64,000 nucleotides of DNA from Anaerolineales bacterium (GTDB lineage: Bacteria > Chloroflexota > Anaerolineae > Anaerolineales > UBA4823). The stretch is taken from positions 116,357 to 180,356 of the forward strand of contig JANXBJ010000001.1 in the NCBI GenBank assembly GCA_025057645.1. Reading direction: 5' to 3'. Shown piece after piece: positions 26,931-35,591 of the stretch. A model generated the notes under the pieces. The model ran no database searches and was not told the origin of the DNA. It worked only from the letters and a program-made list of their open reading frames with translations. Every line of letters begins with the position of its first letter. Position 1 is the stretch's first letter. The position numbers were made by a program, and so were the translations under genes.

Positions 26931-27415
26931 AAGCCGCTAATAATGTGATCCGCCTTCTTGAACAGCGCAGAATTAACTATCGCCGTTTTGACCTATCTCC
27001 GGAAAAGCGCGGCGCAGTGGAGACAGCAGTTCTATTGGGTGTGCCTCCTTCCGTGGTATATAAGACTATTGTGGTCACTCGTTTGGAGAGAGGGAGAAAT
27101 ATTCTGGCGGTTGTGCCAGGGGATAAGGAAGTAGACCTAAAGGCATTGGCTGCAGCTTTGAACGAAAAGAAGCTCCATATCCCAACCGAAAAGGATGCTG
27201 AGCGCCTAACCGGTCTTCAGGCAGGAGGGATTTCTCCACTGGCCCTAATCAACCGTGGTTTTCACATCGTGATCGATTCGTCTGCAGAGCCCCTAGCAGA
27301 AATCATCGTTTCGGGTGGCCAACGTGGCTTAATGATCGCCCTTTCTCCGCAGGATCTAGCTGCTCTGACCAAAGCAAGATTTGCTCCAATTACGCGGCGA
27401 GTCTATTGGGAATAG
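26927..27415 (+). CDS. ybaK: YbaK/EbsC family aminoacyl-tRNA deacylase
   Basis: A 162-residue protein of the Cys-tRNA(Pro)/aminoacyl-tRNA deacylase family, which hydrolyses mischarged tRNAs. Family marks are VYKTIVV in the first half and GGISPLAL with SGGQRGLMIAL in the second. It overlaps the kinase gene by 4 nt (ATGA), so it is translated with the two-component system, although no functional link is evident. Confidence 0.88.
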   Translation: MKAANNVIRLLEQRRINYRRFDLSPEKRGAVETAVLLGVPPSVVYKTIVVTRLERGRNILAVVPGDKEVDLKALAAALNEKKLHIPTEKDAERLTGLQAGGISPLALINRGFHIVIDSSAEPLAEIIVSGGQRGLMIALSPQDLAALTKARFAPITRRVYWE

Positions 27416-27576
27416 GGATCTTACGAGCGGCGCTCGAGGTCTTTGCTGCAAAGAAGGCAAGCAAGGTTGGTGTCTGAATCGACCCTCTTCGTATGCCTAA
27501 TCATCCACCAAAAGAGTGAGCTCGGACTTGGGTGCATGCTTCTTGAGTTGGGCATAACCTGGACTTAGGTTGAAGT

Positions 27577-27582
27577 TATAAT
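27577..27582 (+). promoter_or_regulatory. -10 box TATAAT upstream of the ABC ATPase
   Basis: A consensus TATAAT is 61 nt before ATG 27644, with no clear -35. It marks a separate transcript from ybaK. Confidence 0.4.
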
Positions 27583-27643
27583 TGGCGCACGATAAGTGCC
27601 GAGCCCTTTCTAGAGAAGACTGCGGGAATCGGAGGAGCAGCGG

Positions 27644-28408
27644 ATGAGCGATCCCACCACCGTTGATCGATCTTATCCAATGATCATTGCTCGGGATGTA
27701 CATAAATGGTACGGGCACTTTCATGCTTTGAAGGGGATCAGTTTGGAGGTCTATAAGGGGGAAGTGGTGGTGATTTTCGGTCCTTCCGGCTCGGGAAAGT
27801 CCACGTTTATCCGCACCCTTAACCGCTTGGAGGAGCACCAACATGGCCAAATCATTATCGACGGAATCGAGTTGACAAACGATATGCGCAATGTGGAGCG
27901 AATCAGGATGGAGACCGGGATGGTCTTTCAGTCCTTCAACCTCTTTCCTCATCTGACGGTTCTGCAAAACATCACTCTGGCCCCAATTTGGGTCCGAAAG
28001 TGGAAAAAAGAGAAAGCGGAAGAAATTGGGATGCAACTGCTTCACCGGGTAGGGATTCCGGAACAAGCTCACAAATATCCTTCGCAACTCTCCGGTGGTC
28101 AACAGCAGCGTGTAGCTATCGCTCGGGCTTTGGCCATGCAACCCAAGATCATGCTTTTCGATGAGCCCACCTCGGCGCTTGACCCTGAGATGATCAAAGA
28201 GGTGTTAGACGTAATGATCGAACTGGCCCGCAGCGGTATGACCATGGTGGTAGTGACTCATGAGATGGGCTTCGCCAAGGCGGTAGCTCATCGCATGTTC
28301 TTTTTCGATGATGGCAGAGTGATCGAGAGTGGCACTCCTGAAGAGATTTTTAACCATCCCAAGCATGCCCGGACTAAGCTTTTCCTGTCCCAAATCCTAA
28401 CCCACTAG
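27644..28408 (+). CDS. Amino-acid ABC transporter ATPase (GlnQ/HisP type)
   Basis: A 254-residue ATPase of the polar amino-acid uptake family. Walker A is GPSGSGKST (about 48-56), the Q-loop [12 protein letters not shown], signature LSGGQQQR, Walker [14 protein letters not shown], and H-loop VVTHEMGF. It stands alone: permease and binding-protein genes are not adjacent. A permease of the matching class ends at the right edge of the window and could be a partner. Confidence 0.9.
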   Translation: MSDPTTVDRSYPMIIARDVHKWYGHFHALKGISLEVYKGEVVVIFGPSGSGKSTFIRTLNRLEEHQHGQIIIDGIELTNDMRNVERIRMETGMVFQSFNLFPHLTVLQNITLAPIWVRKWKKEKAEEIGMQLLHRVGIPEQAHKYPSQLSGGQQQRVAIARALAMQPKIMLFDEPTSALDPEMIKEVLDVMIELARSGMTMVVVTHEMGFAKAVAHRMFFFDDGRVIESGTPEEIFNHPKHARTKLFLSQILTH

Positions 28409-28419
28409 ACCAGACCGGC

Positions 28420-29871
28420 TTATCCCTTTACCACCGCAAGCGGCACCAGGCGGGCTACCTTCCGCGCAATCCCTGCTCCGACCACAGTTTCGACCACGTC
28501 ATCGACGTCCTTATAGGCTTCAGGGGCTTCTTCAGCCAAGCCCGACAGCGACCCTGCACGGACGTGAATGCCCCGACTTCGGAGGGCATTGCGCAGCTCC
28601 TCGCCCCAAATCTTCTTTTTGGCTTGGGCTCGGCTCATCGTGCGCCCCGCGCCGTGACACGTGGAGGCAAATGAGCGGCGGGTGCTCTCTTCGGTGCCGA
28701 GCAATACCCACGAGGCGGTGCCCATGCTCCCCGGCACCAGAACCGGTTGCCCGATCGGCCGATATTCGGGCGGCAGGTCCTCGAATCCGGGGCCGAAAGC
28801 GCGAGTGGCGCCTTTGCGGTGCACACAGACTTTAAGTCTTTCGCCGTCGATCTCGTGCACTTCGATCTTTCCCATGTTGTGGGCAATATCGTAGACCTGA
28901 TGAAGATGCCAATTCTTCACCTTTCCGGCTAGCGCTTCTTCAAAGGCACGTCGAGTATAGTAGGCGAGGATCTGGCGGTTAGCAAAGGCAAAGTTGGCTG
29001 CACAACGCATCGCCTTAAGGTAGCGCTGGCCTTCCGGGGAGTTGAGCGGCGCACAGACCAGCTCTCGGTCGGGTAGTTGAATGCCGTAACGTTTGACCGC
29101 ACCTTGAAATTCATCGACATAGTCGCTGCAAATTTGGTGACCAAAGCCGCGAGAGCCGCAGTGGATTTGAACTGCGATACATCCTTCTTTCAGTCCCATG
29201 ACTTCGGCGGCCTTGGGGTCGAAGATTTGTTCGATGAGGTCCACTTCCAAGAAGTGATTGCCTGCGCCAAGGGTGCCAAGCTGGTCTCGCCCTCGCTCGC
29301 GAGCGCGTTTGCTGATGGTCTGGGGATCGGCCCCATCTACGCATCCACTCTCTTCTGTGCGTGCCAGATCGGACTGAGTAGCATAGCCGTTTTTCAAAGC
29401 CCAACGACTGCCGTGGATGCAGACTTCGTCTAGCTCTTTGTCGGTTAAGCGGATATGTCCTTCTTTACCGACCCCGCTGGGGCAGTTGCGGTCGAGGGCG
29501 ACAGTAAGTTCCTCAAGGAACGGAGCCACCTCATCTACGTCAATCTGAGAGGCCAGTAGGCGCACGCCGCAATTGATGTCATAGCCAATTCCACCGGGCG
29601 AAATTACTCCGTCGGGGTAACGCGTGGCTGCAACGCCGCCGATTGGAAAGCCATACCCCTGGTGCATGTCCGGCATGACCAGAACATGTCCCACCAAGCC
29701 GGGAAGCATTGCCGAGTTCACTGCTTGCTGCAGGGACTCATCCACCATTGCCATTTCGAGCAGACGGCGGGTGGCAAAAATGCGCACCGGAACTTGCATT
29801 TTGGGATTCGCCGATTTGGGAATTTCCCATTCATAATCGCTGATCTTGACCAAGTCAGAAATCTTAACCAC
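28420..29871 (-). CDS. rtcB: RNA-splicing ligase RtcB
   Basis: It joins RNA 2',3'-cyclic or 3'-phosphate ends to 5'-OH ends using GTP and Mn2+. The 483-residue protein has the RtcB marks [34 protein letters not shown] and the late CHGAGR with the His that becomes guanylylated. GTG 29871 is chosen as start because AAGGAGG lies 6 nt upstream; the longer frame to 29943 has no such site. No archease or RtcA gene is next to it. Two minus-strand TATAAT boxes lie upstream. Confidence 0.93.
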   Translation of the reverse strand: MVKISDLVKISDYEWEIPKSANPKMQVPVRIFATRRLLEMAMVDESLQQAVNSAMLPGLVGHVLVMPDMHQGYGFPIGGVAATRYPDGVISPGGIGYDINCGVRLLASQIDVDEVAPFLEELTVALDRNCPSGVGKEGHIRLTDKELDEVCIHGSRWALKNGYATQSDLARTEESGCVDGADPQTISKRARERGRDQLGTLGAGNHFLEVDLIEQIFDPKAAEVMGLKEGCIAVQIHCGSRGFGHQICSDYVDEFQGAVKRYGIQLPDRELVCAPLNSPEGQRYLKAMRCAANFAFANRQILAYYTRRAFEEALAGKVKNWHLHQVYDIAHNMGKIEVHEIDGERLKVCVHRKGATRAFGPGFEDLPPEYRPIGQPVLVPGSMGTASWVLLGTEESTRRSFASTCHGAGRTMSRAQAKKKIWGEELRNALRSRGIHVRAGSLSGLAEEAPEAYKDVDDVVETVVGAGIARKVARLVPLAVVKG

Positions 29872-29932
29872 CTCACTCCTCCTTGAGTACCAATACCACC
29901 TTCCCAACTCACCATAGCGCACCCAAGCCACA

Positions 29933-30011
29933 ATTATAGACAATAGGGCACGTTAGAAATCAGGCATTGATATTGCCTGGAATTCTAAGGCTAGAGGGAT
30001 AGAATATTATA
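29933..30011 (-). promoter_or_regulatory. Two -10 boxes upstream of rtcB
   Basis: Minus-strand TATAAT occurs at 29933-29938 and 30006-30011, about 60 and 135 nt before GTG 29871. No strong -35 is seen for either. The rest of the 29872-30273 gap holds nothing else I recognise. Confidence 0.45.
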
Positions 30012-30273
30012 CCGGATTTCTGCACTGCGATGTCCGGGGTGTGGTTGGTTTTGCGCGAGATTTTTGAAAAAACCTTCTTTGTATACTCCGCAGTAAACCC
30101 TCGGACCGGGCTCTCTCCTCCCTCGGCGCTCTTGCTTTATCGTGCTGGGTTGAACTTGGGTTAAGGGGAGAATGCTCTGATTGTAGGAGTGTGGTCCTCC
30201 TTCGTTTGAGAGTTTTCCTCCTAGCGTCCGACCTCCTTCTGCAACTTGCCAGTCTATGCTAAGCAGAGTCGTT

Positions 30274-31905
30274 CTAGGGTGTTATTCTCAGCAATTCATA
30301 CTTTGCGTCGGAGTAAATCGTGTGGAGGTTAGGACAGCGAAGGGAGAGAGCTGCTTGGAGGACAACGTGGGTGATTCCTTCCCGAGCGAGGCTTGGGATT
30401 TTTTCGCAGGAAGGCGCTTGGTAGAAATCGCTTGCTATCTGTATGCGGCGGTGCCACTCCACTACTTCTATTGGGTGATATGGAGTGGACTTAAAGTCAA
30501 CAAAAACGGGCGCGCCGGTTGCTAGACGAAAATCCTGCATTTTTACCGGGATTAGGTAGAGGTCTTGGGGTTGCTTGTGTTTGGCTACGAATTCCATCAG
30601 GGGACGTTCGGGTTGGTTACGCTGGCGTTGCAGATCCAAACTCATGCGCATCCAGCCCACTAGCAGAGCGGAAGCAATCAGGCCGGTACAAGTAGAAGGG
30701 ATGATCCAAACCAGCCAAGGGCTATCGGGATATTGGGTTTCTGACGGCAGCAGGTCAACTAATCGGCCCAGGAGGAGAGTCAGTGAAAGGGGCACGAGAA
30801 CGGTTGTGACCCGCCAAGGGAAGAGCAGAGCCAGGCTTGTGTCTTGGGTAAAAAGAACAAGAAAGGTGCCAATTGCAGAGAGCATTAAAGGGATGCCCAC
30901 CAACCTGCGTAGCCCTCTTTGGCGTGTTAGGATTAGGGCAGCAACCATCAGCCCGAGCTGGAAGAGGGCAGGAGGATTGAACCAAACAGTCGGGTCAGCG
31001 TGGTGAGGAATGCGAACCTTAAACAAGAGCGTGCGACCTCGTTCGGCAAGGTCGGGTGAGAGCTCTGGGGAGAAACTAAAGCTCAAAGCGTAAAGGGCTG
31101 TCGGTAAAGCGAGCAGCAAAAAGAGAATCGACCAGGTTGAGATTTGGGAGATAGCGTTGCGTGGTGAGGAATTTTCCCGGGATCGGTATAAGCGGAGAAA
31201 ATTTTCGGCCACTATGCCGCAGTAGAGCAAAGTAGCGGGCAATAGATAGGTGGGATGAAACCAAAATGCAATAGCGAGGGAGAGGATAGAAAGCGTAATC
31301 CTTTGTTGAGTAGCCAGCGTCACGGCGCTTAGTAAAAATACGCCAAAGACACTCGGTTGAAAGACGTTTCCGAGTAGGCGTTGGTTGGCTAGGCCACCCT
31401 CGAAAGCATACGTCCACTCGTTCCCAAGAGTTCGCGACAGAGCGAAGCGCCAACCTGCAGAGTGAAGGAGAAAGAAGAGCGCCAAGAAGGCCAGTCTTCG
31501 AGCGCGCGAGCTTAGATCAACCTCCTGTTGTGCTAGTTGATAGAGGCTTACAAAATAAAGCCCAAGAATTAAGGTGTAATAGCCGTAGAACAGCCCTTCA
31601 AAGCCTAGCCATCGCCGAGTAAGACAAACAAGGGCGGAAAAAAGCGGGGTGAGGTCGCGGGTGTTGGCTAGCCAATCCTGACGCAAGTACCCCACTTCTG
31701 CGCAAGCAAGGCCGTGAAGGAAATAGGTGTTTTGATTGGAAGTGTAGAGCGGAGATTGCGTATAGACTACACTAAACAAAGCTGACCAGAGAAGAAAGGA
31801 AAACAGAGAGCGGATCCCCTGATGGCGACGCACGGGATAAGGTATAACCCCAAATCGGGATTTCAGCAAGACGTAGAACCCTTCGATTGGGAAAGACTCC
31901 CGCAT
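30274..31905 (-). CDS. Polytopic membrane protein, GT-C/DUF6798-like
   Basis: A 543-residue protein with about 10-11 hydrophobic helices between residues 30 and 430 and a soluble C-terminal domain (about 440-543). The tail contains FVAKHKQPQDLYLIPV and FRLATGAPVFVDF, the type of end seen in GT-C-like membrane proteins of Chloroflexota and cyanobacteria (DUF6798). The acidic loop after helix 1 reads YTSNQNTYFLHGL rather than a clear DxD, so glycosyltransferase activity is uncertain. It is transcribed away from fadD; GGAGCG precedes ATG 31905. Confidence 0.6.
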   Translation of the reverse strand: MRESFPIEGFYVLLKSRFGVIPYPVRRHQGIRSLFSFLLWSALFSVVYTQSPLYTSNQNTYFLHGLACAEVGYLRQDWLANTRDLTPLFSALVCLTRRWLGFEGLFYGYYTLILGLYFVSLYQLAQQEVDLSSRARRLAFLALFFLLHSAGWRFALSRTLGNEWTYAFEGGLANQRLLGNVFQPSVFGVFLLSAVTLATQQRITLSILSLAIAFWFHPTYLLPATLLYCGIVAENFLRLYRSRENSSPRNAISQISTWSILFLLLALPTALYALSFSFSPELSPDLAERGRTLLFKVRIPHHADPTVWFNPPALFQLGLMVAALILTRQRGLRRLVGIPLMLSAIGTFLVLFTQDTSLALLFPWRVTTVLVPLSLTLLLGRLVDLLPSETQYPDSPWLVWIIPSTCTGLIASALLVGWMRMSLDLQRQRNQPERPLMEFVAKHKQPQDLYLIPVKMQDFRLATGAPVFVDFKSTPYHPIEVVEWHRRIQIASDFYQAPSCEKIPSLAREGITHVVLQAALSLRCPNLHTIYSDAKYELLRITP

Positions 31906-32070
31906 GAGCGCTCCGGTGCTTTCTTGGTCCTGACTTTGATTGCCTGTTCCAAAGCTTTAGGAGCGTGAGCTTCGATAGGGCGAGCCTGTGAAAGGATCGT
32001 TTCGAAGGGGTCATGCTAACTGCTTCAGGGAGCTAACCTTAAAAGTTCGGCAAAAGTTCAGCAGACTTGT

Positions 32071-32098
32071 TTGACTTGTTCGGTTTTTCGTCTATACT
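32071..32098 (+). promoter_or_regulatory. Sigma70-type promoter of fadD
   Basis: TTGACT (32071-32076) and TATACT (32093-32098) are 16 bp apart. Transcription would begin near 32105, leaving a 45-nt leader with GGAGGAGG before ATG 32151. Confidence 0.7.
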
Positions 32099-32150
32099 TA
32101 TATTAGGTCGGGGTTTTGTTTTCGTTCGGTTTTTGCCAAAGGAGGAGGCG

Positions 32151-33842
32151 ATGTTTGAGCGACCGTGGTATAAACACTACGACAAAGGCGTCCCTTTCCA
32201 TATTGACTACCCTCAGATTGCGTTGTTTGAACTGCTCGAAGAATCTGCCAAAAAATACCCTGATGCACCCTGCACAATTTTCAAGGGGGCGGTGATTACC
32301 TACAAAGAGATGAACGAATTGACGGACCGCCTGGCAGGCGCTCTAGCCGATCTCGGGGTGAAGAAGGGCGACCGGGTGGGCATTTTCATGCCTAATACTC
32401 CCCAATTCGTGATTGCCTACTTTGGCATCCTCAAGGCGGGTGGGGTGGTTGTCGCAACTAACCCCTTATATACGCCACGTGAAATTGAGCATCAGGTTAA
32501 GGATGCCGGCGTTGAAGTGATGATCGTAATGAGCAACTTTTACAACACTATCAAAAAGGTGCAACCGAATACACCGATTAAGAAGGTGATTGTCACAAAC
32601 ATCAAGGAGACTCTTCCCCCGGTGCTGCGGTTGTTGTTTACCTTGACAAAGGAAAAGAAAGGCGGTTTTCGGGTCCAGCTTCAGGAGGGAGACTGCTGGT
32701 TGAAAGACCTGTTGGCAAAATATCCTCCCGAATCGCGTCCGAAAATCGAGATTGGGCCGGAGGATGTGGCGCTCTTCCAGTATAGTGGGGGCACAACCGG
32801 GATCTCTAAGGGGGCAATTGCGCTGCACCGCAACTTGGTTGCGAACTCCCTTCAAATCTCCAGCTGGATGCCGGATCTAGAAGAGGGCAAGGAAGTGGTG
32901 CTTATGGCCATTCCCCTATTCCACGTGTATGGCATGGTGGCAGGAATGTGCTTTGCGATTCGGGCGGGTGCTTCTATGGTGATGATCCCTAATCCGCGCG
33001 ATTTGAAGGATGTACTGGATAGCATCCAAAAATACAAGGCGACAATCTATCCCGGTGTGCCTACAATGTATAACGCAATCAATAACCATCCGGATGTCAT
33101 TGCTGGAAAATATAAGTTGAACACGATTAAGGCTTGTATCTCTGGCTCCGCTCCTTTGATGCGTGAGACCAAGGTGAAGTTTGAACAACTTACGGGTGGG
33201 AAACTTGTCGAAGGCTACGGACTCTCCGAAGCACCCACGGCCACCCACTGTAATCCCCTTTATGCCACGGATAGCCCGGTCGGTTCGATTGGATTGCCTT
33301 TGCCTGATGTGGATTGCAAGATTGTCAGCTTGGACGATGAAGTGACCGAATTGCCGCCGGGTGAGATCGGCGAATTGGTGATCAAGGGCCCTCAGGTCTT
33401 TAAGGGCTATCATAATATGCCCACCGAGACGGAGAACACGCTGCGCAATGGTTGGCTCTACACCGGCGACATCGCTCGAATGGATGAAGAGGGATATTTT
33501 TATATCGTAGATCGGAAGAAAGAGCTCATCAAACCGGGCGGATATCAGGTTTGGCCGCGCGAAGTCGAAGAGGTGATCATCAGCCATCCGAAGGTTCTCG
33601 AGGTGGGTGTGGCCGGAGTCCCAGACCCCTACCGGGGCGAGACGGTGAAAGCATGGATTGTTCCTAAGCCGGGCGAAACGCTCACCGAAGAAGAAATTTT
33701 GGATTGGTGCAAGGAAAGGTTGGCCAAATACAAAATTCCTACTCAGATTGAGTTCCGCTCCGAGCTGCCTAAGACCACTGTGGGAAAAATTCTCCGCCGC
33801 GAACTGGTTCGAGAGCACAAAGAAAAGCTCGGTCAAACCTAG
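32151..33842 (+). CDS. fadD: Long-chain acyl-CoA synthetase
   Basis: An AMP-forming ligase that activates fatty acids to acyl-CoA. The 563-residue protein has the ANL motif YSGGTTGISKGA, the VEGYGLSEAP region, YTGDIARMDEEGY, DRKKELIKPGGYQVWP and the catalytic lysine near the end (TTVGKILRREL). ATG 32151 directly follows GGAGGAGGCG; an upstream in-frame TTG near 32067 lies inside the promoter and is rejected. No beta-oxidation genes are next to it. Confidence 0.9.
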   Translation: MFERPWYKHYDKGVPFHIDYPQIALFELLEESAKKYPDAPCTIFKGAVITYKEMNELTDRLAGALADLGVKKGDRVGIFMPNTPQFVIAYFGILKAGGVVVATNPLYTPREIEHQVKDAGVEVMIVMSNFYNTIKKVQPNTPIKKVIVTNIKETLPPVLRLLFTLTKEKKGGFRVQLQEGDCWLKDLLAKYPPESRPKIEIGPEDVALFQYSGGTTGISKGAIALHRNLVANSLQISSWMPDLEEGKEVVLMAIPLFHVYGMVAGMCFAIRAGASMVMIPNPRDLKDVLDSIQKYKATIYPGVPTMYNAINNHPDVIAGKYKLNTIKACISGSAPLMRETKVKFEQLTGGKLVEGYGLSEAPTATHCNPLYATDSPVGSIGLPLPDVDCKIVSLDDEVTELPPGEIGELVIKGPQVFKGYHNMPTETENTLRNGWLYTGDIARMDEEGYFYIVDRKKELIKPGGYQVWPREVEEVIISHPKVLEVGVAGVPDPYRGETVKAWIVPKPGETLTEEEILDWCKERLAKYKIPTQIEFRSELPKTTVGKILRRELVREHKEKLGQT

Positions 33843-33959
33843 CCTCGGTGAGGGGAATAGGCCTCTGCCTCCTTGAAGACCCTTTAGGCTTGGGGCCTAG
33901 ATAAGAGATAGGGGCAGGCCTTTGGTCTGCCGTGTGCTTGGATAGTTGCGGGAGAGCCC

Positions 33960-34871
33960 TCAAGGGAATAGGCTGAGAAGCGCAGGGTAAATATCGAGCA
34001 GGGACTGCAAGGCTGGGAGCTTTTCTCGCAACCCCAAAGAGCCCACGAGGAGCAAGGGCACTTGGTTTTGGGTGTGTCGCCGGTGACTCAGGTCTTCAAT
34101 GTTACCATGATCTGAAGTTACCCAAATTATCCCCTCGTCGGGGCTCCAGTGGCGGAGCAGCCCCTCTAGTACTGCGTCGATCACTTCGAGCAAACGGATT
34201 GCCTCTACCTTATTCTGCCGATGCCCGGCGTAATCGGTCAACCAATGCTCGAAGAATATGAGATCGAAATTCTGGGCGAGCTGCGCAATTCTTTTTCCTG
34301 CGTCCTTGGGTGAAAGGAGTGGAACGCCTTGAATCCCCAGATGGATATGCCAACCTTCAGCGGTAAAGTCGGCCGAGAGTGCTTCGCCTGCCATCAGCTC
34401 ATCGTAACCCTTCAAGTCTAATCCGGCGGAGGCTGCTGCAAGCGGGATAGCCGAAAAGAGACGCTTTCCTGAAGCGATGTTCTCGAAATAGATTGGAGGA
34501 AAAGCATTGAGGTAGGAAACGCGATAGTTGCGCTGACGCAACGTGTGAAACAGGTTGCTATTCTTGAGGTGGTGGGCAATTTCAGGATTAGGCTTCGGTC
34601 CGAAGTGATAGCCCAACTGCCTTGCCAGATTCTTGCCGGTCAAAATGGCGGCTTGTCCGGTGGCCGACTGGGGGAGACCCGGCACCTCCATGCAAGCATC
34701 AAGCGCATAGAAAGAAACTAAGTCGCTGTGGAAAGGCTGCAACCCTTGGCAAAGTTTCCGCCCTTGAAGCAGGAAATCCAGAAAAGGGGTTTTGGCCTCG
34801 AGGAATGGATTTCGACAAGGGTCAGGAGAACCGATCCCCACACCGTCAAGGAAAAGAAAGATTACCTTCAT
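33960..34871 (-). CDS. Alkaline-phosphatase-superfamily metalloenzyme (phosphopentomutase/PGM-like)
   Basis: A 303-residue hydrolase or mutase. It begins with the metal-binding FLFLDGVGIG and has a nucleophile region GLPQSATGQAAILTG. It ends with VTSDHGNIEDLSHRRHT, holding the paired metal ligands DHGN and HT. The family includes phosphopentomutase and iPGM; the length and lack of an inserted cap domain do not fix the reaction. ATG 34871 overlaps the TGA of the upstream methyltransferase (ATGA), so the pair is co-translated. Confidence 0.75.
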   Translation of the reverse strand: MKVIFLFLDGVGIGSPDPCRNPFLEAKTPFLDFLLQGRKLCQGLQPFHSDLVSFYALDACMEVPGLPQSATGQAAILTGKNLARQLGYHFGPKPNPEIAHHLKNSNLFHTLRQRNYRVSYLNAFPPIYFENIASGKRLFSAIPLAAASAGLDLKGYDELMAGEALSADFTAEGWHIHLGIQGVPLLSPKDAGKRIAQLAQNFDLIFFEHWLTDYAGHRQNKVEAIRLLEVIDAVLEGLLRHWSPDEGIIWVTSDHGNIEDLSHRRHTQNQVPLLLVGSLGLREKLPALQSLLDIYPALLSLFP

Positions 34872-35455
34872 GGCGCCGATGGCTCGGGAGAAGAAACTTT
34901 TTTCCGAATCAAGAACCAAGCTGAGGGACGACCGTTGTCCTCGCCGATCTTTTGGCTTAGCATATCCATAGAGCGGCAGATTGCTTCGATGTCTTCAGGG
35001 TGAATGGCCGGCTTGCTCCTCGGCCGTTCGATAAATCCGTAGAGCAGGAAATGTCCTTCCGGAGATAAAAGTGCTTGCACTCTCTGGAGATATAGCTGCT
35101 TTTGAGAAGGTGTAAGGCCATGAAAACAGCCGATGTCCAAGATCAGGTCGAATGAACCGTCAACTTTTCGCAGTTGGGTTACATCCTCACGCAGGAAAGT
35201 GACCTTCACTCCTTCCTGCTTGCTTTTATGCCTTGCCAGTGCAAGAGCTCTCCAAGAAAAATCGACGCCAACCACTTCCCAACCGTTTTTTGCGAGGTAG
35301 ATTGCATTAGTACCCGTGCCGCAGCCAAGGTCAAGCGCTCGACCCGGTGAGTGGTGTGCAACAAAGGTGATCACTTCGGGGGGAACAAGGCCCGTATCCC
35401 AAGGCGGCGAGCGGAAATACATCCATTCAAAGAAAATTTGTCGCCAGAATCCCAT
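34868..35455 (-). CDS. Class I SAM-dependent methyltransferase
   Basis: A 195-residue protein with SAM motif I LDLGCGTGTNAIYLA near residue 42, motif II VVGVDFS, and a late LLSPEGHFLLYG strand. The start WMYFRSPPWDTG matches the thiopurine/tellurite-type small methyltransferases. It precedes the alkaline-phosphatase-superfamily gene with a 4-nt overlap. A minus-strand TATAAT at 35478-35483 is its likely -10, divergent from the EF-G paralogue promoter. Confidence 0.82.
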   Translation of the reverse strand: MGFWRQIFFEWMYFRSPPWDTGLVPPEVITFVAHHSPGRALDLGCGTGTNAIYLAKNGWEVVGVDFSWRALALARHKSKQEGVKVTFLREDVTQLRKVDGSFDLILDIGCFHGLTPSQKQLYLQRVQALLSPEGHFLLYGFIERPRSKPAIHPEDIEAICRSMDMLSQKIGEDNGRPSAWFLIRKKVSSPEPSAP

Positions 35456-35523
35456 TTGAGCATCCTACCGAAATTTCATTATACTGGATAAAATTGAGAG
35501 GTTGACAAAAGGGAATCATTGCT

Positions 35524-35552
35524 TTGACAATCCATTAAACATCTTTTACAAT
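35524..35552 (+). promoter_or_regulatory. Strong sigma70-type promoter of the EF-G paralogue
   Basis: TTGACA (35524-35529) and TACAAT (35547-35552) have 17-bp spacing, the same hexamers as the tRNA-Ala promoter. A second TTGACA lies at 35502. ATG 35592 follows a GTGAAGGA site. Confidence 0.8.
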
Positions 35553-35591
35553 GAAAGACCAACCAGAAACCCCAAGTGAAGGACATAAAGT

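Noticed and set aside
30256..30525. 89-residue plus-strand frame opposite the GT-C-like gene end
   Set aside because: Lies antisense to a convincing membrane-protein gene and has no family resemblance.
32916..33836. 306-residue minus-strand frame inside fadD
   Set aside because: Shadow of fadD with low-complexity, unfamilylike text.
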